Of a stretch of DNA of 64,000 nucleotides, positions 60,005-64,000 are shown piece after piece. Within the stretch, counting starts at the first letter, position 1. Each line of letters opens with the position of its first letter. The notes under the pieces are model-generated. The model did no database searches, was not told the origin of the DNA, and saw only the letters and a program-made list of their open reading frames with translations. The translations under genes and the position numbers were made by a program. Origin of the DNA: Serratia liquefaciens (GTDB lineage Bacteria; Pseudomonadota; Gammaproteobacteria; Enterobacterales; Enterobacteriaceae); contig JAAXZN010000006.1 in NCBI GenBank assembly GCA_012719855.1, positions 62,001 to 126,000 of the forward strand, in the 5' to 3' direction.

Positions 60005-61279
60005 TTACCCCTGCCAGCGTTTCAGCAAGATACTCGCATTCACGCCGCCAAAGCCAAAGCCGTTCGACAGCGCGTAGTCGATGGTCATTGGTTGTGGTTT
60101 ATTGGCCACCAAATGCAACCCCTCGGCTGCCGGGTCCGGATTATCCAGATTCAGCGTGGCCGGTGCGATCTGATCGCGCAGGGCCAGCGCCGTAAATATA
60201 GTTTCCAGCCCGCCCGCAGCGCCGAGTAAATGCCCCGTAGCCGATTTGGTCGAAGTGATGGCTACGCCGCCTCCGGTGCCGAACAGGTGTTTAATGGCGT
60301 TGATCTCGCCTAAATCACCGACGGGTGTTGAGGTGGCGTGGGCATTCAAGTGCTGAATTTGCTCCGGTGCGACACCGGCCTGCTTCAGCGCAATTTTCAT
60401 TGCGCGATAGGCGCCGTCGCCGTCTTCAGCACCGGAGGTCATGTGGTAGGCATCGGCGCTGGTACCGTAGCCGACAATTTCTGCCAGCGGCGTGGCGCCG
60501 CGTGCCAGCGCATGTTCCAGCGTTTCAATAACCAGCATGCCGGCACCTTCCCCCATGACAAAACCGTTACGCGCGCTGTCGAAAGGCCGAGAGGCTTTTT
60601 CTGCCTCTTCAGGTGACGTCGTGGACATGGCGCGCGCTGCGGCAAAGCCCCCGAGGCTGACGGTGTCGATTGCGGCTTCTGTACCGCCACACAGCGCGAT
60701 ATCGGCCTCATCGTTACGAATCATGCGCACGGCATCGCCGATGGCCTGAACCCCTGCGGCACACGCAGTAACGGGGGCGCCAATCGGACCTTTGAACTGG
60801 TGCTTAATCGACACATGACCGGCCGCCAGATTGACCAGGAAAGAGGGAATGGTAAATGGCGAAAGGCGTTTGGCACCCCGGCTGTCGGTGGTACGCACTG
60901 CGTGAGCAATCGCCGGGAAACCACCAATACCTGAGGCAATCACGGTTGCGGTGCGCTCCTGCTTATCTTCCGTATCCGCTGTCCAACCTGCCTGACGAAT
61001 GGCCTCATCGGCCGCCGCCATCGCCAGCAGAATAAAGCGGTCCATTTTCTTTTGGTCTTTTGGCGGTACAGCGCTGTCGGGGTCGAAACCCGCCTCGGGA
61101 TCCTGTTCCAACGAAGGCACCTGCCCACCGATTTTTACCTGCAGGTCAGCAACGATCTCTTCCGGGAGCGGACGAATGCCGGACTGGCCATTCAGCAAAC
61201 GCTGCCAGATAGCCTCTACGCCGCATCCCAGTGGCGAAACGGCGCCCATGCCGGTAATGACTATACGACGACTGTTCAT
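60005..61279 (-). CDS. Beta-ketoacyl-ACP synthase, FabF-like paralogue
   Basis: A 424-residue thiolase-fold condensing enzyme of the KAS II (FabF) family, longer than E. coli FabF (413). The catalytic triad is intact: Cys173 in VTACAAGVQ, His314 in NAHATSTPVGD, Lys345 in STKSATGH and His350. The active-site cysteine is followed by AAG where FabF usually has ATG. It should extend malonyl-ACP with acyl-ACP in fatty-acid or specialised lipid synthesis. It overlaps the HxlR regulator by 4 bp (ATGA) with AAGGAGT ahead, so the two are one unit. It is inserted between rmf and fabA, which are adjacent in E. coli; the housekeeping fabF normally lies beside acpP, so this is an extra copy. No dedicated ACP is nearby. 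Confidence 0.88.
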   Translation of the reverse strand: MNSRRIVITGMGAVSPLGCGVEAIWQRLLNGQSGIRPLPEEIVADLQVKIGGQVPSLEQDPEAGFDPDSAVPPKDQKKMDRFILLAMAAADEAIRQAGWTADTEDKQERTATVIASGIGGFPAIAHAVRTTDSRGAKRLSPFTIPSFLVNLAAGHVSIKHQFKGPIGAPVTACAAGVQAIGDAVRMIRNDEADIALCGGTEAAIDTVSLGGFAAARAMSTTSPEEAEKASRPFDSARNGFVMGEGAGMLVIETLEHALARGATPLAEIVGYGTSADAYHMTSGAEDGDGAYRAMKIALKQAGVAPEQIQHLNAHATSTPVGDLGEINAIKHLFGTGGGVAITSTKSATGHLLGAAGGLETIFTALALRDQIAPATLNLDNPDPAAEGLHLVANKPQPMTIDYALSNGFGFGGVNASILLKRWQG

Positions 61280-61803
61280 AGTGACTCCTTGGATGATTCT
61301 GAGGGGAATGCAGAAAGGTTCTGCTGCATCAGGGCCGCGCGTTGGCGCATACCGTCGGTCGCCGCCGGCCCTGGCGCTAAGGTAATATTATGCAGCGCGA
61401 TAGGCTGCTGGGTAATGCTGTCGATCAGTTCTAGGCGTATTGGCTGCCCTGTGCGGCGATCGACCAGTTCCGCGCTAATGCCGTCATCGGCCAGATGGGT
61501 ATTTCCCCAATGGAGTAGGGCCGCAATCACCGGGAAGAAATCTTTGCCGCGTTCGGTGAGCAGATACTCATACCGCACTGGCCGGATTTGATATCGCTGC
61601 TTATGCAGAATGCCGCTTTCCACCAGGTATTTCAGGCGGCGGGTCAATATGGTGGGTGAAAGCCCCAGGCTTTGCCGAAACTCATCAAACCGCGACAGGC
61701 CCTGAAAAGCATCACGCAGTATCAGGATGCTCCACCATTCACCTACGCGATCCAGAGAACGGGCTACGGGGCATGGCACGTTGTCAAAACGGGTTTTCTG
61801 CAT
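61276..61803 (-). CDS. HxlR-family transcriptional regulator
   Basis: A 175-residue winged-helix regulator. The HxlR domain fills about residues 10-105 and opens with CPVARSLDRVGEWWSILILRD; Cys11 is the conserved cysteine that senses electrophiles or oxidants in relatives such as HypR and YodB. A C-terminal extension of about 70 residues is less conserved. AGGAGGT lies 6 bases before the ATG. A perfect palindrome lies just upstream at the likely -10 element, suggesting autoregulation together with the FabF-like gene. Confidence 0.9.
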   Translation of the reverse strand: MQKTRFDNVPCPVARSLDRVGEWWSILILRDAFQGLSRFDEFRQSLGLSPTILTRRLKYLVESGILHKQRYQIRPVRYEYLLTERGKDFFPVIAALLHWGNTHLADDGISAELVDRRTGQPIRLELIDSITQQPIALHNITLAPGPAATDGMRQRAALMQQNLSAFPSESSKESL

Positions 61804-61819
61804 GGCATACCTCCTGGTA

Positions 61820-61836
61820 ACTACAATAATTGTAGT
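61820..61836. promoter_or_regulatory. Palindromic operator of the hxlR-fabF-like pair
   Basis: ACTACAAT-A-ATTGTAGT is a perfect 8+1+8 inverted repeat, 17 bp before the hxlR start. On the minus strand it contains TACAAT, a likely -10, so a protein bound here would block transcription. HxlR dimers bind palindromes of about this size, so self-repression is the simplest reading. Confidence 0.7.
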
Positions 61837-61893
61837 AACTATTTAGCCGCCATGAACCTGAGGTTTAAAAGCTCAGAGCACAATAATGGCGGG

Positions 61894-61924
61894 AAAATAA
61901 ACGGCGACCGGGAAGGGCCGCCGT
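61894..61924 (-). terminator. Terminator after fabA
   Basis: On the minus strand ACGGCG/CGCCGT with a 12-base loop is followed by TTTATTTT. It begins 8 bp after the fabA stop. Confidence 0.7.
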
Positions 61925-61932
61925 GACTGCGA

Positions 61933-62451
61933 TTAGAACGCAGCAGTGTCCTTGAACAGGCCCACTTTAAGATCGCTGGCGGTGTAAATCACCTGGCCAT
62001 CGACCAGAACTTCACCATCAGCCACACCCATAATCAGCTTACGGATGATCACGCGTTTGAAGTTGATACGGTAGGTGACCTTCTTCGCGGTCGGCAATAC
62101 CTGGCCGGTGAATTTAACTTCACCCACGCCCAGCGCGCGGCCTTTACCTTCGCCACCCAGCCAGCCGAGGTAGAAGCCTACCAGCTGCCACATGGCATCC
62201 AGACCCAGGCAGCCCGGCATCACCGGATCGCCGATAAAGTGGCAACCGAAGAACCATAGGTCCGGATTGATATCCAGTTCCGCTTCCACATAACCTTTGT
62301 TGTGGGTGCCACCGTCTTCGGTCATCTTGACCACGCGGTCCATCATCAACATGTTACCTGCCGGCAACGGCGGGCCGCCGGCGCCAAACAGCTCGCCACG
62401 GCCGGATGCTTCGAGGTCTTCTTTCGTATAGGAGTCGCGTTTTTCTACCAT
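61933..62451 (-). CDS. fabA: 3-hydroxydecanoyl-ACP dehydratase/isomerase
   Basis: A 172-residue hot-dog-fold enzyme, the same length as E. coli FabA. It dehydrates 3-hydroxydecanoyl-ACP and isomerises the double bond to cis-3, which starts unsaturated fatty-acid synthesis. The catalytic His71 is in [14 protein letters not shown] and Asp85 in [10 protein letters not shown]. The promoter upstream carries FadR- and FabR-type sites. It is transcribed leftwards after lonH. Confidence 0.98.
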   Translation of the reverse strand: MVEKRDSYTKEDLEASGRGELFGAGGPPLPAGNMLMMDRVVKMTEDGGTHNKGYVEAELDINPDLWFFGCHFIGDPVMPGCLGLDAMWQLVGFYLGWLGGEGKGRALGVGEVKFTGQVLPTAKKVTYRINFKRVIIRKLIMGVADGEVLVDGQVIYTASDLKVGLFKDTAAF

Positions 62452-62484
62452 GTTCTCAGTAAACCTTATTTTAATGAAGGGCGC

Positions 62485-62523
62485 AGATTAGCTTACACGT
62501 GTACGCTGAACAAGTCCGATCAG
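62485..62523 (-). promoter_or_regulatory. fabA promoter with FabR and FadR operators
   Basis: On the minus strand the -35 TTGTTC (62508-62513) and -10 TAATCT (62485-62490) are 17 bp apart. The FabR-type palindrome AGCGTACACGTGTAAGCT (plus 62490-62507) fills the spacer. The FadR-type site CTGATCGGACTTGTTCA (plus 62507-62523) covers the -35 and extends upstream. Both match the E. coli fabA sites closely. FadR activates and FabR represses fabA there. The FadR site overlaps the last codons of lonH. Confidence 0.88.
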
Positions 62524-64000
62524 CCGTGGTTGAACCAGTTGAGCCAACGAAGTGGCCACGGCCAGCGCCGGCGTTCCTGCGGATTCACCTGGGCAATCCG
62601 TTCCTGAATGGCAGCCAACAGATTAGGTTGCTGCTCATCAGAGTAAGGATAACCGGTGAGTAATGGCAAGGCCTCTGCGGCGCTGTCGACGGCCCACAGA
62701 TGGAATTGCCCCTCGCGCACCGCATCGACTACGTCCTGGCGTAGACACAGGTGGCGCACGTTGGTGGCGGGCATGATGATGCCCTGTTTGCCAGTCAAAC
62801 CGCGACGTTGGCAAACTTCAAAAAAGCCTTCGATCTTCTCGTTGACGCCGCCAATAGGCTGCACATTGCCGAATTGGTCGACGGAGCCGGTGACGGCGAT
62901 CTGTTGGGTGATCGGCTGCGATGACAGTGCGCTGATGAGTGCGCACAACTCAGCCAGTGAGGCGCTGTCGCCATCCACTTCGCCGTAAGATTGCTCAAAC
63001 ACGATTGAAGCCGAGAAGGGCAGCGGCTGGTCCAGTTCCAGTTCTGAAATCAGGAACGCCTGCATAATCATCATGCCTTTGGCATGCAGATTACCGCCGA
63101 GTTCGGCCTTGCGCTCGACGTCGGTAAATTCGCCATCGCCAAGATGCACGACACAGCTGATGCGAGAAGGCTCGCCAAAGCTGCGCGGGTGACCGGGATA
63201 CTCCAGCACCGACAGGCCGTTGATCTGGCCGACGACTTCACCTTCGGTTTCAATCAGGATTTGGCCCAGCTCAATTTCATCCTGCATCCGCTCTGCGAGG
63301 TAGCTTTCACGCCACTCGCGGGCATTCAACGCGGCTTCGAATGCTTTGGCGGTGATGCTCTCTTCCTCGGCATACAGCGCTGCTTCAGAAAGTTGTTGGC
63401 TGATCCACAGAGGGGAGAGCGGCAGATTGCCTTGATCGCCGCTGTGACGCACGGCTTGAACCATTAACGGGTACCAGGCATCGGCGGCCAGCGATGGCAA
63501 TTGCTTCTCGTCGATAAGGGCGTTGACGTAGCCACACCACTGCACCATGTCATCGATTTCGGTGAGTTGCAGATCTTCTTCGTATTCGCCGTAGACCGCC
63601 TGCTCGCTCAGCTCCGGCTCGATATCATGGAAATCGGCCAGGCCGTGGCGATCGCCCACAACGATTAGCCGTAATTCCAACGGCATGGGGGGAATGGCAA
63701 TCGGCAGCGGTCGTGTTTCATCCGGGGAAACCCAATGGAACTGGCGCTGGGTGATCATTTGTTTCAACCGCAGCCACAGCAAAGGCTGAGCCAGCAGGGA
63801 GCGTGCAGACAGGATCAGCACGCCACCATTGGCTTTATGCACCAGGCCAGGTTGCAAGCTGATTTCATTGTTGTGGATCCTGACGCAGCCAAACAGCTGT
63901 TCCGGCTCAATCCACTCCTGAAACACGCAGGCGCCACCGGCCGCAAAGGCTTCATCACCCTGGCTGGCAGGTTCAACGCTGACTTTGCTGCCCTGGATCA
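62520..64000 (-). CDS. lonH: Lon-like protease LonH (YcbZ), partial
   Basis: The frame is open to the right edge, giving at least 493 residues of a protein of about 586 in E. coli; the N-terminal end is outside. It belongs to the S16 Lon protease family with an ATPase-like N-terminal part and a C-terminal proteolytic domain. The Ser-Lys dyad is visible: the serine in DGDSASLAEL and the lysine in NEKIEGFFEV. The NVQPIGGVNEKIEGF segment is typical of Lon. An apparent internal start at a GTG (63926) is not the real start, since homology continues upstream (FAAGGACVFQEW). Its stop overlaps the fabA FadR site. Confidence 0.94.
   Translation of the reverse strand, partial: IQGSKVSVEPASQGDEAFAAGGACVFQEWIEPEQLFGCVRIHNNEISLQPGLVHKANGGVLILSARSLLAQPLLWLRLKQMITQRQFHWVSPDETRPLPIAIPPMPLELRLIVVGDRHGLADFHDIEPELSEQAVYGEYEEDLQLTEIDDMVQWCGYVNALIDEKQLPSLAADAWYPLMVQAVRHSGDQGNLPLSPLWISQQLSEAALYAEEESITAKAFEAALNAREWRESYLAERMQDEIELGQILIETEGEVVGQINGLSVLEYPGHPRSFGEPSRISCVVHLGDGEFTDVERKAELGGNLHAKGMMIMQAFLISELELDQPLPFSASIVFEQSYGEVDGDSASLAELCALISALSSQPITQQIAVTGSVDQFGNVQPIGGVNEKIEGFFEVCQRRGLTGKQGIIMPATNVRHLCLRQDVVDAVREGQFHLWAVDSAAEALPLLTGYPYSDEQQPNLLAAIQERIAQVNPQERRRWPWPLRWLNWFNHG

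Overview
The window is a stretch of core chromosome from a member of the Enterobacterales, most probably Serratia. Proteins are close to their Escherichia coli counterparts in length and motifs. The gene order matches E. coli at roughly 20-22 minutes: pflB-focA-ycaO, serC-aroA-cmk-rpsA-ihfB-comEC-msbA-lpxK, ycaQ-ycaR-kdsB-ycbJ-elyC-cmoM-mukFEB-ldtD-mepK-gloC-aspC-ompF-asnS-pncB-pepN-ssuEADCB-pyrD-zapC-ycbX-rlmL-uup-pqiABC-rmf-fabA-lonH. I place it in Serratia from protein flavour and from the inserted genes, without any database search. Both edges cut genes: pflB at the left and lonH at the right.

Region by region. Bases 1-3223 hold the anaerobic formate module (pflB, focA, an FNR/ArcA-type control region) and ycaO. 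Bases 3372-4418 hold a periplasmic type II asparaginase. Bases 4702-15676 hold the serine/aromatic, cytidylate, ribosomal S1 and IHF genes, followed by DNA uptake and lipid A genes. Bases 15678-18263 are an accessory pocket: an HglS/YdcJ-type 2-oxoadipate dioxygenase, a normal cold-shock protein and a second one with a degenerate RNA-binding surface. Bases 18373-33553 return to core: DNA crosslink glycosylase, KDO activation, a pseudokinase-like protein, elyC, a frameshifted cmoM, the condensin mukFEB, and peptidoglycan enzymes. Bases 33625-48686 carry aspC, ompF, asnS, pncB, a membrane-anchored diguanylate cyclase, pepN and the sulfonate operon. Bases 48946-59940 carry pyrD, zapC, ycbX, rlmL, uup, pqiABC and rmf. 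Bases 60005-61803 are a two-gene insertion (HxlR regulator plus a FabF paralogue) with its own palindromic operator. FabA and LonH close the window.

Many neighbours are translationally coupled: msbA/lpxK, ycaR/kdsB, mukF/E/B, ssuC/B, pqiA/B/C and hxlR/fabF-like all overlap. Several control regions can be read directly: FNR at focA, OmpR and a conserved leader at ompF, a PurR-like box and leader hairpin at pyrD, overlapping FadR and FabR sites at fabA, and a perfect CRP-type palindrome upstream of ycaR.

I saw no rRNA, tRNA, insertion sequence, prophage or CRISPR array. The most notable points are the cmoM frameshift, the hxlR-fabF-like module with its operator, the degenerate cold-shock protein, the YcbJ pseudokinase signature, and the lack of any ATG or GTG start for comEC. 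I did not find a convincing new multi-gene system.
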